Below are positions 7,736 through 17,216 of a stretch of DNA of 23,487 nt, piece after piece. The position numbers and the translations under genes were made by a program. Each line of letters opens with the position of its first letter. Position 1 is the first letter of the stretch. The notes beneath the pieces were generated by a model that was not told the origin of the DNA, did not search any database, and was given only the letters and a program-made list of their open reading frames with translations. This stretch comes from RQOF01 sp964461135 (GTDB lineage: Bacteria; Calditrichota; Calditrichia; RBG-13-44-9): contig CAYWTB010000073.1 in assembly GCA_964461135.1 (NCBI GenBank), positions 1 through 23,487 of the forward strand, written 5' to 3'.

Positions 7736-8151
7736 AAAACCCCCTTGTAATGTTGGTTGACTTTAGTAAAAAAACTTGAAATATAATCTTATTTGATCAA
7801 GTAAATGAACCAGTATACCGATTCATTCAAATTTAAAAGAATTAAAAAATTTCTGAATGACTGTGAAGATGATGGCCTATAGCAGAAAATTTTAGCATGT
7901 ATTTTTCAAGTAGTTTCATCTCATTATTAACTTTTACGAGATATAATGAAAGTTATTACACATCTGGGATTCCATCATGCTTGAAATTAAAATAATGGTT
8001 AATATTAATACAATTTAAGCAAATTGTCAATACCCAAGGTGATAAGCGGGTGAAAATAATGTTAATAAAGGAATTTAATCTATGTGGTTAGTCACATTGA
8101 TCAGGAATATGATCTGTTTTTTGCATTTTCCAGTTACATTGTGTGTATAGA
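7736..8151. other. Intergenic region between divergent genes
   Basis: About 415 bases between the minus-strand lipoprotein gene and the plus-strand glycosyltransferase gene. It must hold promoters for both directions. I could not identify convincing core elements, repeats or a coding frame. Confidence 0.35.
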
Positions 8152-9456
8152 ATGAAAAACAGAGTCCTATTTATAATCGATGATTTTGAGCCTTCCTTGC
8201 TTAATCCGCACTTAGCCGCTATAATTGCTGATATTTTGCTGAAAACCGGATTCGAAACAGCTTTTATCTTTCACCGGAAAGAATCCCGGAAACTGCTGCC
8301 GGCGAAATCCCAACTTTTTTTTATAGGCTTAAGTAGCTTACCAAATGTTTTCAGGAATAATTATCTCCTTTATGATTCTGATTTATCCGGAAAACCTCTC
8401 TTTTGGGAATACAAAGATCTGAACCACCGGCTTCCGGAAAACGGTTATTCCACCTCCCGCACGATTCTTAAACGATTTAATAAAGTTCTGAAAATCGCAC
8501 AGCGCTGGAAACCGGATATCATTTTCGGGGCGGGCCATATTCTGGCATTCCCGCTGGGCAAGCAACTGAACATACCGGTATTGCAAATTGGCGGCTATCT
8601 GAATTTTTCTAAAATGAAATCTAAGCATGGCAGGCTTGTAAATCCCGAGATTCAACCGGACGCGGTAATAGAATCTTTATTTTCAGCTCTCTTTGCTGCG
8701 ATTCAACGGCCACTTGTTAGAACTTATCTGGAATTGTTTTCCGGCGATGGCTATTTGATTCCCGGAATACCGGAGCTGGAACCGGTTCACGCGAAATTTC
8801 CTCGTGTGTATTTAGGATATCAGCTGGATATACCATGGGATGAACGGCTCTTAACAATTGATAAAAAAAACCGGCAAAGAAAAATCTTTATCAATTTAGG
8901 ATATACCAAGAAACCGATCAATTTTCAGACCTATTTTGACTTTTTCCTGGAAACCTTTAAAAATACAAAATTTCAGTTTATTGTGGCTGATCCTTCCGGT
9001 TATCTGAATGAAAAAATTAAACAAATGGGCGTATCGAATTTCAGTACTTTTAAATGGATTAATTCTCCACAAGTGTTTCCGTTTCTGGATGCGGCAATTC
9101 ATGGAGGAGACACTAAAAATATTTTAGACACCCTGTATGGGGGTATTCCGTCATTAATAATTCCGTTTAACAGTGAAATGGAAAGTATTGGCCGGCGAGT
9201 CGAGCAAATTTCTGCCGGCAAAATGTTGAAACTGGCAGAAGGCCCTTACAGGCCAATAACGATTCAATTTCCCTTTGGTAATTTAAATGTATCTTGTGGT
9301 TTTGATATAACGGTTAAACCGGGAAAATTACAATCAGAAATGGATGAGCTTTTGCATAATAAAATTTACCGGGAGAAAAGTGCTTATTATTTTCAGAAAC
9401 TGAAAGAGCAGTTTCAACCGGAGGGGATTATCAAATTTGTAAAAGGATTTATTTGA
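8152..9456 (+). CDS. UGT/MGT-like glycosyltransferase 1
   Basis: GT-B glycosyltransferase of the GT1/GT28-like group (MGT, CrtX and UGT relatives), about 434 residues, that typically glycosylates small lipophilic acceptors using a nucleotide sugar. Seen: N-terminal half with IIFGAGHILAFPLG, a linker YLIPGIPELEP, then the C-terminal donor domain with KIFINLGYTKKP, FKWINSPQVFPFLD and AAIHGGDTKNILDTLYGG..IPFNSEM, matching the W..PQ..LL / HGG..T..E.L..G.P...P signature. The residue that is usually Glu in this block is Asp here. The ATG at 8152 is preferred; a GTG nine bases upstream is in frame, and neither has a clear Shine-Dalgarno. It is a paralog of the gene at 15568, with the shared phrases IPE.EP and FIVADP. 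A terminator-like hairpin follows. Confidence 0.8.
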   Translation: MKNRVLFIIDDFEPSLLNPHLAAIIADILLKTGFETAFIFHRKESRKLLPAKSQLFFIGLSSLPNVFRNNYLLYDSDLSGKPLFWEYKDLNHRLPENGYSTSRTILKRFNKVLKIAQRWKPDIIFGAGHILAFPLGKQLNIPVLQIGGYLNFSKMKSKHGRLVNPEIQPDAVIESLFSALFAAIQRPLVRTYLELFSGDGYLIPGIPELEPVHAKFPRVYLGYQLDIPWDERLLTIDKKNRQRKIFINLGYTKKPINFQTYFDFFLETFKNTKFQFIVADPSGYLNEKIKQMGVSNFSTFKWINSPQVFPFLDAAIHGGDTKNILDTLYGGIPSLIIPFNSEMESIGRRVEQISAGKMLKLAEGPYRPITIQFPFGNLNVSCGFDITVKPGKLQSEMDELLHNKIYREKSAYYFQKLKEQFQPEGIIKFVKGFI

Positions 9457-9554
9457 AAGCTTTAATTTAATTTTCTACTCTTAATAGAGGCAAGTAATGT
9501 AATTGAATTTATCGGCATTCCTGAACCGGCAGAACAAGATTCTGAATTATTAAT

Positions 9555-9604
9555 AATCCCATATGTGAAGGAAAGGGTTTTTTTTTCAATATGGGATTTT
9601 TTTG
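9555..9604 (+). terminator. Rho-independent terminator
   Basis: A perfect 10-base stem AATCCCATAT (9555-9564) / ATATGGGATT (9589-9598) runs directly into a T tract (9597-9603). The loop can pair further through TGAA/TTCA and a purine/T-run match. It stands about 100 bases after the stop of the first UGT-like gene and probably ends its transcript. Confidence 0.65.
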
Positions 9605-9750
9605 TTTAACTGGAGTCTGGAAAAAATTTACTTTTAATCTACGTAATCGGCAAATATTAATTTCGGCTATGTATAAACCCCCCATCTTTCGCATGACTTA
9701 ATAACTGTATACCATATCTTTTGCTGCATATTGATGATCAGACAGTTATC

Positions 9751-9960
9751 AAGGTCCCTTCCCTATTGTATTAGGGAAGCCTGCCCGGCCACCGACGGGG
9801 GATTTAGGGATGGGTAAGGAGTTCATTTTGTACTTATTGGATTAATCGTCAAATTATGAGTAATAGAGTAGTATTCCTTACCTGGCTTATTCAGCATCTT
9901 GTGGTAATTCATATTTCAAATGGTCTTTCTATTTGTTCTTTTTTCTTGATAGAAAAGAAC
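9751..9960 (-). repeat. Repeat module, inverted relative to 6224-6462
   Basis: This is the reverse-complement relative of 6224-6462. It begins with the hairpin CTTCCCTA/TAGGGAAG (9758-9765 and 9772-9779), continues through GGGATTTAGGGATGGGTAAG and CATCTTGTGGTAAT, and ends with GTTCTTTT/AAAAGAAC (9935-9942 and 9953-9960). Both hairpins are kept although the loops differ. The long palindrome of copies A and B is absent here. Confidence 0.7.
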
Positions 9961-10406
9961 GCTATAAAAACAATAAGATAGATGAATAACAATCCAATCT
10001 GGCAAACTATATTAAAGAAATTTATTTTTAATCTTGCAATTTTACCTCAAATCCACTCGTCATCTTAAGGTACACGTTAATTTCTAATCTTCTGGAATAA
10101 ATCAGAATTTTAGAAGCTAAATATATAATTTTATAAAATTTTTAAAAATTTACTTTCCTTGTTCTTTTACATGTTTTATTAGTCTAAGTGTAGTGATGTT
10201 TATTACTTGCCGTAATTTGACCTTTTTAGAAGACAGTCCAGCCTTGCGTTTGAAAGTCCTGCTAAATTATTAACACGTCAATCTGTGATTTTTATGGACA
10301 GATTTTTCCTAAAAAGGTAATAAAATTGAATAATTGATATTATTGCCGGATGAATGGGTCAGTTTTTCATGGATTTTTATGGTTAAAATTTGTATTGTTG
10401 GAAGAG

Positions 10407-11603
10407 ATGAATAAAAATATTATACATACGGATGTGGCAATCATTGGCTCCGGGCTGGCAGGTTTGTCGGCCGCCCGGCAACTCAGCCGGAACGGCGATA
10501 TTTCAGTTGTGCTGGTGGCACCGCCAGCGTCAACCAAGAATAATCCGACCCGTCTGACATTTAAGGACACAATTTCAAGGCATAATCTGGAAGATGCTAT
10601 TCTGAATGAATATGATGCCTTCCATTTGATAACAGTAAATAATTATCGTTCCACTCATCATTTTGTGGGAAAGCCACTGTTAGCACTGGACTATTTAAAA
10701 GCCTGTCAAATCATCCGTTTGGAAATATATTCCAAACCTAACATTAAATTTATTTCGACAAAAGCAATTGGTCTCAAATATAAGGCGGATTATCTCGAAA
10801 TCTTGTTGCAAAACAGTATTATACTTCGGGCAAAACTCCTGATTGACGCCTCCAGCAAAGCCCACTTTACTATAAGTCAATTTGAAAATCAACTTCCGTC
10901 ACTCTACAGTCATTCCTACGGATTGACATTTGAAAACAGCAGGGATCACCCGCTTAATGAGAGTTTTTTTATGGGGGCTTCCCAGAAGTATGGCTCGGGA
11001 GGTGGCTGGTTTTATCCCCTCAATGGAAGTAGAGCCAGCCTGGGGATAGCCATTGTGAATCACTCGCCCAGATTTCCGGGAAAGGAACTGAAAGAAAATT
11101 TTCAGAAATTATTGGAAAAATTTTCTCCCTTTTCACACTTTTTACGTGAAGCGCGGGCTGAAAAGTTTGAGGTGGGAACTATCCCCATTGAACATTTGTC
11201 AAAAATATTTTATAACCGTATTTTAATTATTGGGGATGCTGCCGGACACGCAACACCCTGGATGTGCATGGGAGTGGAACCGGCGCTAACCGATGGTATG
11301 GAGGTTGCCGGGGTAGCCCGCCGGGCAATTGATTCAGACAATTATTCCAGAGATATACTAAGTCAATGGCAAAAAATCTGGGAGGTAAAAAATAATATTG
11401 CCTATGAGAAGATGAAGCAGTCAGAGCCCAAATTATGGTTCGTAAAAGATGAAGTCTGGGATTTTATCGTTCAATATGATCTTAATAATCTTGGACCGGA
11501 TGAATTTTTAGAGCGAATGCGGTATAATGCACATTTGATGTCAAAGTTTACTTCTTTTCAGAGGTGGATGAGATTTAAGGTGAAAAAAAGTTTACGTTGT
11601 TGA
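10407..11603 (+). CDS. FAD oxidoreductase, geranylgeranyl-reductase-like
   Basis: Flavoprotein of the geranylgeranyl reductase / tryptophan-halogenase lineage (p-hydroxybenzoate-hydroxylase fold), about 398 residues, probably cytoplasmic or membrane-peripheral. Seen: the dinucleotide-binding start DVAIIGSGLAGLSAARQL close to the N-terminus, a GGGWFYPLNG strand in the middle, and the second FAD motif LIIGDAAGHATPWMCMG followed by an Ala/Gly-rich helix. In this family it reduces isoprenoid double bonds or modifies aromatic rings; the substrate here is unknown. The ATG at 10407 is chosen because it places the Rossmann motif at residues 14-19 and follows GGAAGAG. An in-frame ATG at 10350 would add 19 residues. 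The nearby UbiA and UGT-type enzymes make a lipid substrate plausible (inference). Confidence 0.75.
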   Translation: MNKNIIHTDVAIIGSGLAGLSAARQLSRNGDISVVLVAPPASTKNNPTRLTFKDTISRHNLEDAILNEYDAFHLITVNNYRSTHHFVGKPLLALDYLKACQIIRLEIYSKPNIKFISTKAIGLKYKADYLEILLQNSIILRAKLLIDASSKAHFTISQFENQLPSLYSHSYGLTFENSRDHPLNESFFMGASQKYGSGGGWFYPLNGSRASLGIAIVNHSPRFPGKELKENFQKLLEKFSPFSHFLREARAEKFEVGTIPIEHLSKIFYNRILIIGDAAGHATPWMCMGVEPALTDGMEVAGVARRAIDSDNYSRDILSQWQKIWEVKNNIAYEKMKQSEPKLWFVKDEVWDFIVQYDLNNLGPDEFLERMRYNAHLMSKFTSFQRWMRFKVKKSLRC

Positions 11604-11846
11604 GATCATTTTTTATTTTATTTAAACATTCTGAAAAAAATCAATTAAAAAAAGGTGAATACAGGATTACTTTGTCCTTACTTAGATACACAAAATTGTC
11701 GAACTGAAAAATTATATGTTTCTATACTATTATGAAGCTGAATAAATCAAGTAATCATTTTAAATTTTTTGGTTTTGAATTAAAAATATTATTCATGATA
11801 TTAAAATAATTTCTTTAAAATTTTTAGTAACATTTATCCGGACTTT

Positions 11847-13313
11847 ATGGAATTAAAAATCAATTCGTTGGTTAATTCCGAGATTAAAAAAGGATCTGTT
11901 TATTTACTGGCCAGTTCCTCCATTATTAAAATTGAAGAGTTTCTGACCAATATTATTATTGCTCACTACCTATTTCCGGAAGATTTTGGACTGTACGGAT
12001 TGACCATTATGATTCTGGGGTTTTATTCTACCTTAGGAAACTGGGGAGTTGGTACGTTTATTATATTTAAAGGGAAAGAGCGGGAACCGTATTTATCATC
12101 CGCTCTGGGGGCCCACCTCCTGATAAACTTTTTGCTAGCGCTATTTCTTTTTTTGTTAGCCCCGCTAACGGCTTCTTTTTTTAATAACCATCAACTGGTT
12201 CATCTGCAAATACTGGCCGGTTTCATATTGATTTTCCAGTCCCTGTCATTAATCCCTTTTTCACTTCTTCAATCTCAATTGAGATTAACGACGATTGCCA
12301 GAATAAATCTTGTAATTTTAAGCATCGGATTTATTTTTTCTCTCATCCTGGCAAAGTCGGGTTTTGGTGTTTACAGTCTGCTGGTTCCCTCGCTAACCAA
12401 TGCTGTTTTCTTAAACCTTTTTTACTGGGGATTTGCCGGATGGAAACCCCATCTGTCTTTTCACTTAATTCAATTAAGGGAAATTTTCAGATATGGCCGA
12501 AATATTTTAGGTGCGGATCTGAACTCTTTCTTACTGCAGAATATTGATTTTTTAATTATCGGTAAATTTCTGAGTATACCCATACTGGGATTTTATAAGC
12601 TGGCCTTCTCGTTAGCCATGGCACTGGTAGCCATGCTGGGGGAGGTTGTTTCCAGGGTAACCATGCCCACATTTTCATTGTTCAGTGATAATTATGAAGA
12701 ATTACGTGAAAAATTTAGTCAATCACTGGAATATGTCAGTGCCATCGCTATTCCCTTATTTTCCGGGCTACTCCTGACAGCCCCCTTATTTATTCCGCTA
12801 TTTTATCAGGGTAAATGGAACGAGATAATCATCCCTTTTCAAATCTTTTCCCTGCTGGGTATGTTTTCTGTTATCAACAAGCCCTGCAACAGTCTTCTCA
12901 ATTCCATTGGTAAACCTCATATACGCTATAAGCTCAGTCTTTTTTTTCTTCCGGTAACTGTTCTTTTCATTCTTATTGGTTTAAAGGCAGGCTTAATAGG
13001 AGTCTCCATCGGATATAGTTCAGCCAATATCCTGTATTTGCTTATTCTATTCTATGTCACACTCCGGCAGATACAGGTTAAAGTAACAGGACTTCTGAAA
13101 ATGGTGCTTATATTTTTTATCCCGGCATCGATAATGATAATGATGTCTTATATTCTTAATTCAATTTTATTTGATAATTTACCGTCAACCTGGACCCAGC
13201 TGTTTTTTACCATAGGATCAGGCTTGTTGTTTTATTTTATATCACAATTTTTATTGTTTCCTGGCTATTCAAAAAAATTTTACGGACAACTCATACAAAT
13301 AACTGCTAAATGA
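11847..13313 (+). CDS. Wzx-like polysaccharide/lipid flippase
   Basis: Integral inner-membrane protein, 488 residues, of the polysaccharide-transport (MOP/MATE-like) superfamily that flips lipid-linked saccharides to the periplasmic side. Seen: about 12-14 hydrophobic helices across the whole length, an N-terminal charged helix (INSLVNSEIKKGSVYLLASS), the typical early ALTIMI-type stretch HYLFPEDFGLYGLTIMILG, and the central pattern FRYGRNILGADLNSFLLQNIDFLIIGKFL that is characteristic of WzxC/O-antigen-type transporters. Its stop codon overlaps the start of the next gene (ATGA), so the two are translationally coupled. No Wzy polymerase or chain-length regulator is visible nearby, so the cargo may be a single unit or glycolipid. 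Confidence 0.85.
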   Translation: MELKINSLVNSEIKKGSVYLLASSSIIKIEEFLTNIIIAHYLFPEDFGLYGLTIMILGFYSTLGNWGVGTFIIFKGKEREPYLSSALGAHLLINFLLALFLFLLAPLTASFFNNHQLVHLQILAGFILIFQSLSLIPFSLLQSQLRLTTIARINLVILSIGFIFSLILAKSGFGVYSLLVPSLTNAVFLNLFYWGFAGWKPHLSFHLIQLREIFRYGRNILGADLNSFLLQNIDFLIIGKFLSIPILGFYKLAFSLAMALVAMLGEVVSRVTMPTFSLFSDNYEELREKFSQSLEYVSAIAIPLFSGLLLTAPLFIPLFYQGKWNEIIIPFQIFSLLGMFSVINKPCNSLLNSIGKPHIRYKLSLFFLPVTVLFILIGLKAGLIGVSIGYSSANILYLLILFYVTLRQIQVKVTGLLKMVLIFFIPASIMIMMSYILNSILFDNLPSTWTQLFFTIGSGLLFYFISQFLLFPGYSKKFYGQLIQITAK

Positions 13314-15556
13314 CTTTTGTTGATTTACATTCTTCTCCTCAAAATGTCGATCGGGATATTGTAGGGAATAAATTTTTTAATCTTTATCTCCTGAATCAGT
13401 TACCTGAAGTACGGATTCCCCCGGCTTTTTGCATTACAGACCCGGCTTTTAACAAAACCGAGCTATTGGCCAGATTAAAGGAGGGAATGAGATACGCCAT
13501 TCGCTCTTCGGCTTCAATTGAAGATTCTGGTAATTATTCTGCGGCAGGGATCTTTAAGAGTTTTTTGAATCTGGCCGATCCGGAGGAAATCATAGAGGCC
13601 ATTTATGACTGTTTTAACAGCTACCGGTTGCCGGAAGCCCGCAGATATTTTACTCTGCGCGGAATTGATGATACCACCCTTCATATGAGTGTCATTATGC
13701 AGGAAATGATCGATTCGGAAAAATCCGGTATCTTATTTACCGAAAACCCTCTGAACGGAAACAAAGAATTTTTGGTTGAATATTCGACGGGTCTGGGAAA
13801 CCGCATATTCAGTTCAACTGCTAAACCCAAATTTTCGGTATTACATAATGAAGATAAAACTGCTGATCCGGTATTTCATAATTTAATAAAAGCGGCAAGA
13901 GAAATTGAAGCTTTTTATAAAACTCCTCAGGATATTGAATGGACCTGGGCACAGGGAAAATTGTATATCCTGCAGGCCCGGCCGCTGGTTGCGGAAATCA
14001 CCCGCATTTATCAACCGCAAGAAGTGTGGACCCGCGCCAATATAGGGGAAATTATTCCCCGTCCCCTTACTCCCTTGTCCTGGGATATTTTCAGCGGAGT
14101 AATCGGCGGTTCTTACCGTTATAAATATTACTCCATCTTCGATAGAATTATTACCAATATTGTTCATCGGCTGCCCCGGACTCAGCCCCTGGTGAGAGCT
14201 CCCCAGAATTTTTTTGGTGTAATGTATTTAAATTTTGATACCATCCTGCGGAGTTTCGGAAGCGAACCGGGAGTAGATGCACAAGTTCTGGAAGCGGGAT
14301 TGGGTTTCCATACTCCCCACAATATTGCCAGGGTGAAATTTTCCTTTTTTGACCGTGTTACGCTGGCACTTAAGAAAATGCTGTATATGTTTGAATTATT
14401 TTTCCCGGCGGTTTCTATGGAACGGAAGATTCTTCCATTCATAAACTCGCAAAAATTTTTACAAAACTTGCCGGATTCAAAAAACCTGGAAGAGTTAATC
14501 AAAATAAATCAATTTCTCCTGGGATGGCATATTGCCATTACCGCCAGAAGTTTCAGTCACCTGGGCTTTTTATTAAGACTGTCGCGCATATTTAAAAAAT
14601 ACCGCCTGAATATCAATCAAATCGTGTCACTTCTTTCAAGGGAAAAATCCGATCCTTATTTTAGAGAATTCAAAGCCCTATTAAAAAAACGGGATTCCGC
14701 ACAGGAAAAAACGGATGGGAATAAATCCCGCGATACTAATCATCTTTTGAACGGTTTTTTAGAAAAATTCGGGCATCGATCGGAAAATGAATTTGAACTG
14801 TCCCAACCCAGCTGGGCGGAAAATCCGGCAGTTTTAGAAAAACTGGTGGGTGTGTCGCAATCGTTCTCCCCTGAAAGTGAATCCAGTGTGGATCTACCCT
14901 TCTGGGGCAGGAAAATACTAAATAGAATGGCTTATTCAATAGAACAGAGGGAAAAATTAAAATCATTACTGATCAGATATTACCGGGAATTTCGATACCT
15001 GTTTATGAGAAGAGGCGAAGAACTGGTAAAGGAATCCAAGATAAAGTCACCAAATGATATATTCTTTCTGGCCGCTGAGGAAGTTAAGCAGATAGAAGCT
15101 AAGAAAAGGCGCTACATATCCATGTTGATTCAGCGGCGCAAGGAGGAATTCCGGCGGAATTCCCGCCAGCGCATCCCTTTTACATTGTATGGAGATATTT
15201 CCCCGGAGCAGTTTCTGCCTTTTGATTTTAACGGTCGGATCATTAAAGGAATCGGATGCTCAGAAGGTGTGGTTACCGGCAGAGCAGTGGTAATCGGTGA
15301 CTATGATGATTCCATATCGGTCACGGATAAAGACATCGTGGTCACTATTTCCGCTGATCCGGGCTGGATACCGTTGTTGTTAAACTGTGCCGGTATGATT
15401 ACCGAAATGGGAGGGATTCTCTCTCACATCTGTACCATTGCCCGTGAGAATGATAAACCCATTGTGGTTGGCGTTAAAGGAGCAACTGAATATATCAAAA
15501 ACGGACAAACCATTTCCATCGACGGCAGTAACGGGATGGTCATTTTAACCGAATAA
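13310..15556 (+). CDS. PEP-synthase/rifampin-phosphotransferase-like enzyme
   Basis: 748-residue dikinase-type phosphotransferase. Domains in order: an ATP-binding N-terminal domain (about 1-230) with GNKFFNLYLLN, AIRSSASIEDS (63-73), and the closing DIEWTWAQGKLYILQARPL (208-226); a middle substrate domain (about 235-635) with WTRANIGEIIPRPLTPLSW and FGHRSENEFEL (487-497); and a C-terminal swivelling phosphohistidine domain with the motif GGILSHICTIARE, His706 being the likely phosphoryl carrier. The PEP/pyruvate-binding barrel of true PEP synthase is missing. The order matches rifampicin phosphotransferase, which moves the ATP beta-phosphate to a small molecule. The acceptor here is unknown. 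It overlaps the flippase gene by four bases and is followed 11 bases later by a glycosyltransferase. Confidence 0.85.
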   Translation: MTFVDLHSSPQNVDRDIVGNKFFNLYLLNQLPEVRIPPAFCITDPAFNKTELLARLKEGMRYAIRSSASIEDSGNYSAAGIFKSFLNLADPEEIIEAIYDCFNSYRLPEARRYFTLRGIDDTTLHMSVIMQEMIDSEKSGILFTENPLNGNKEFLVEYSTGLGNRIFSSTAKPKFSVLHNEDKTADPVFHNLIKAAREIEAFYKTPQDIEWTWAQGKLYILQARPLVAEITRIYQPQEVWTRANIGEIIPRPLTPLSWDIFSGVIGGSYRYKYYSIFDRIITNIVHRLPRTQPLVRAPQNFFGVMYLNFDTILRSFGSEPGVDAQVLEAGLGFHTPHNIARVKFSFFDRVTLALKKMLYMFELFFPAVSMERKILPFINSQKFLQNLPDSKNLEELIKINQFLLGWHIAITARSFSHLGFLLRLSRIFKKYRLNINQIVSLLSREKSDPYFREFKALLKKRDSAQEKTDGNKSRDTNHLLNGFLEKFGHRSENEFELSQPSWAENPAVLEKLVGVSQSFSPESESSVDLPFWGRKILNRMAYSIEQREKLKSLLIRYYREFRYLFMRRGEELVKESKIKSPNDIFFLAAEEVKQIEAKKRRYISMLIQRRKEEFRRNSRQRIPFTLYGDISPEQFLPFDFNGRIIKGIGCSEGVVTGRAVVIGDYDDSISVTDKDIVVTISADPGWIPLLLNCAGMITEMGGILSHICTIARENDKPIVVGVKGATEYIKNGQTISIDGSNGMVILTE

Positions 15557-15567
15557 GTTAATTCACT

Positions 15568-16869
15568 TTGAAGCGTAAAAACATTTTATTTCTTCCCAGC
15601 GACCGCGGCGGAGGGCTGGGTCATGTTTACAGGTGTCTGGCTCTTGCTCAGCTCCTTGCTAAGTATGGTTACCGCTGTTTTTTTTATCTGAGTCACCCGC
15701 GAAGTTTTCAAAAAGTCAGTCAACATTATTACTGCCGGCAACTGCCGTTTCCGAAAAGTCTGGTTCAATTTTTAAATCCCTTCGTTCGAAAATTCAGAGA
15801 AAAATATGCCTATGTGCTTATTAACGGACTGGAATTTCAATTCCTGCGAGATGGTATATACAATTCAAGAATCTTGCAAGCCTGGCTGAATACTCATCTG
15901 AAATATTGCCGGGACGATAAACCGGATCTCATAATCGGGGACACTCATTTTCTGGCTTCCATCCTGGGTAGAATGCTTCAGATCCCGGTCATACAAATTG
16001 TCCGTTATATCAATCATCCTGATTCCCGATCAATGATCTGGTGGAAAGATAATACAAACGACATAATACCACCGCAGGTAACACCTGTTATTAATGGCGT
16101 TCTTGATACCTTAAAGCTGCCGGAAATTGAGACCGTCAGGCAATTATTAAAAGGAGATTTATATTTCGTTCCTAGCATCCCGGAGATTGAGCCAATTGAA
16201 TTAAGTGCGGCAAAAACCCATTTTATCGGTCCGTTGCAGTGGGATTGGACTGAGAAGGGGCAGAAACTCCGGAATTATATTGATTTTCCGCTGCGGCAGC
16301 CGCTTGTTTATGTGACCTTTGGGGGTGGAGCACAGGGGGTGTCCGGCCAATATCTCCGGGAAATACTAACGGCGATTTCTGGAGATATCGAGGCCAATTT
16401 TATAGTGGCTGATCCTTATTTTCAGGAAAGGAACGCACAAAAATATCCGGCCAATATGCGCTTCTATTCCTGGGTACCAGGCCGGCTTTTAATTAATCAG
16501 GCGCAGCTGGTTTTATTTCATGGGGGTTATAGCACCTTTATGGAGGTTCTGGCCGCCGGAAAGCCGGGTCTGGTTATTCCCTTTCACAGCGAGCAGGAGG
16601 GAAACGGCCGCAGGCTAAAAGAACTCGGATGTGGAGAGTTTATGTTACCCTACAACGAGCGGACCTTAATGACGGTCAGAAAAAAATTCAGGAATAAACA
16701 GTTTCAGTATAAAGCCAGTGAGAAATTAGTGATTGAGCCGTCACATTTAATAAATATGCTCAAACAGTTATTAGCAGACAGAGGAATGAGGTGGTCCTGT
16801 TCACATATGCAGAAAAAATTGCAGTCATATCAACCGGAAATGATCCTGGAATATCTGAAACATCTTTAA
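15568..16869 (+). CDS. UGT/MGT-like glycosyltransferase 2
   Basis: GT-B glycosyltransferase of the GT1/GT28-like group, 433 residues. Seen: an N-terminal RGGGLGHVYRCLALAQLL block (13-30) of the GxGH..R type found in MurG-like enzymes; DLIIGDTHFLAS (120-131); the C-terminal PLVYVTFGGGAQG (245-257); and the donor signature YSWVPGRLLIN (300-310) and HGGYSTFMEVLAAGKP..IPFHSEQEGNGRRL (H318 onward). The start is TTG at 15568: an in-frame stop lies at 15559 and no ATG is near, so TTG is the only reasonable choice. It completes a run of three closely packed genes (flippase, RPH-like enzyme, this one) and is a paralog of the gene at 8152, in which the HGG..E block is less canonical. Confidence 0.85.
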   Translation: MKRKNILFLPSDRGGGLGHVYRCLALAQLLAKYGYRCFFYLSHPRSFQKVSQHYYCRQLPFPKSLVQFLNPFVRKFREKYAYVLINGLEFQFLRDGIYNSRILQAWLNTHLKYCRDDKPDLIIGDTHFLASILGRMLQIPVIQIVRYINHPDSRSMIWWKDNTNDIIPPQVTPVINGVLDTLKLPEIETVRQLLKGDLYFVPSIPEIEPIELSAAKTHFIGPLQWDWTEKGQKLRNYIDFPLRQPLVYVTFGGGAQGVSGQYLREILTAISGDIEANFIVADPYFQERNAQKYPANMRFYSWVPGRLLINQAQLVLFHGGYSTFMEVLAAGKPGLVIPFHSEQEGNGRRLKELGCGEFMLPYNERTLMTVRKKFRNKQFQYKASEKLVIEPSHLINMLKQLLADRGMRWSCSHMQKKLQSYQPEMILEYLKHL

Positions 16870-17216
16870 CCGGTTTGATTTCCAAATTGAACCAGAGTTT
16901 AATCCGGGGCAGGAAGACAGTAGATTATTTAACGTAGTAAAATGACACCTCGCTTAGTTTCAGATCAAAAGGAATAATCATATTAATTTTATTGATTATG
17001 CCCTTAACTCAGCAAAAAGCAATGATAGTCATAAATATTTATATTTTTACATATATAAGAGCTGTCTGTTAGAGGCACACTTTGTTATATGAATCTCAAT
17101 GGTTTACTCTAATTTTTGAGATGAAACTTACCCTAATCCCCCTAGCTGGTCTGTCCAGTCTTAGACGGGCTTTGGGCCATTACTGTACGGTTAAAAAAAT
17201 ACAGTAATTAAAATAG

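Larger units (their letters stand above)
9457..10406. other. Long intergenic region with terminator and repeat
   Basis: About 950 bases without a convincing gene. It contains the hairpin terminator at 9555-9604 and the repeat module at 9751-9960. The remainder, about 9961-10349, is AT-rich and featureless to my reading. Confidence 0.5.

Noticed and set aside
9509..9694. Minus-strand frame over the terminator
   Set aside because: It crosses the terminator hairpin at 9555-9604 and has no start signal.
10350..10406. Longer N-terminus for the FAD oxidoreductase
   Set aside because: It would put 19 extra residues before the Rossmann motif; the ATG at 10407 is better placed. It cannot be fully excluded.
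13883..14966. Minus-strand and alternative frames over the RPH-like gene
   Set aside because: They are shadows of a clearly coding plus-strand frame with conserved domains.
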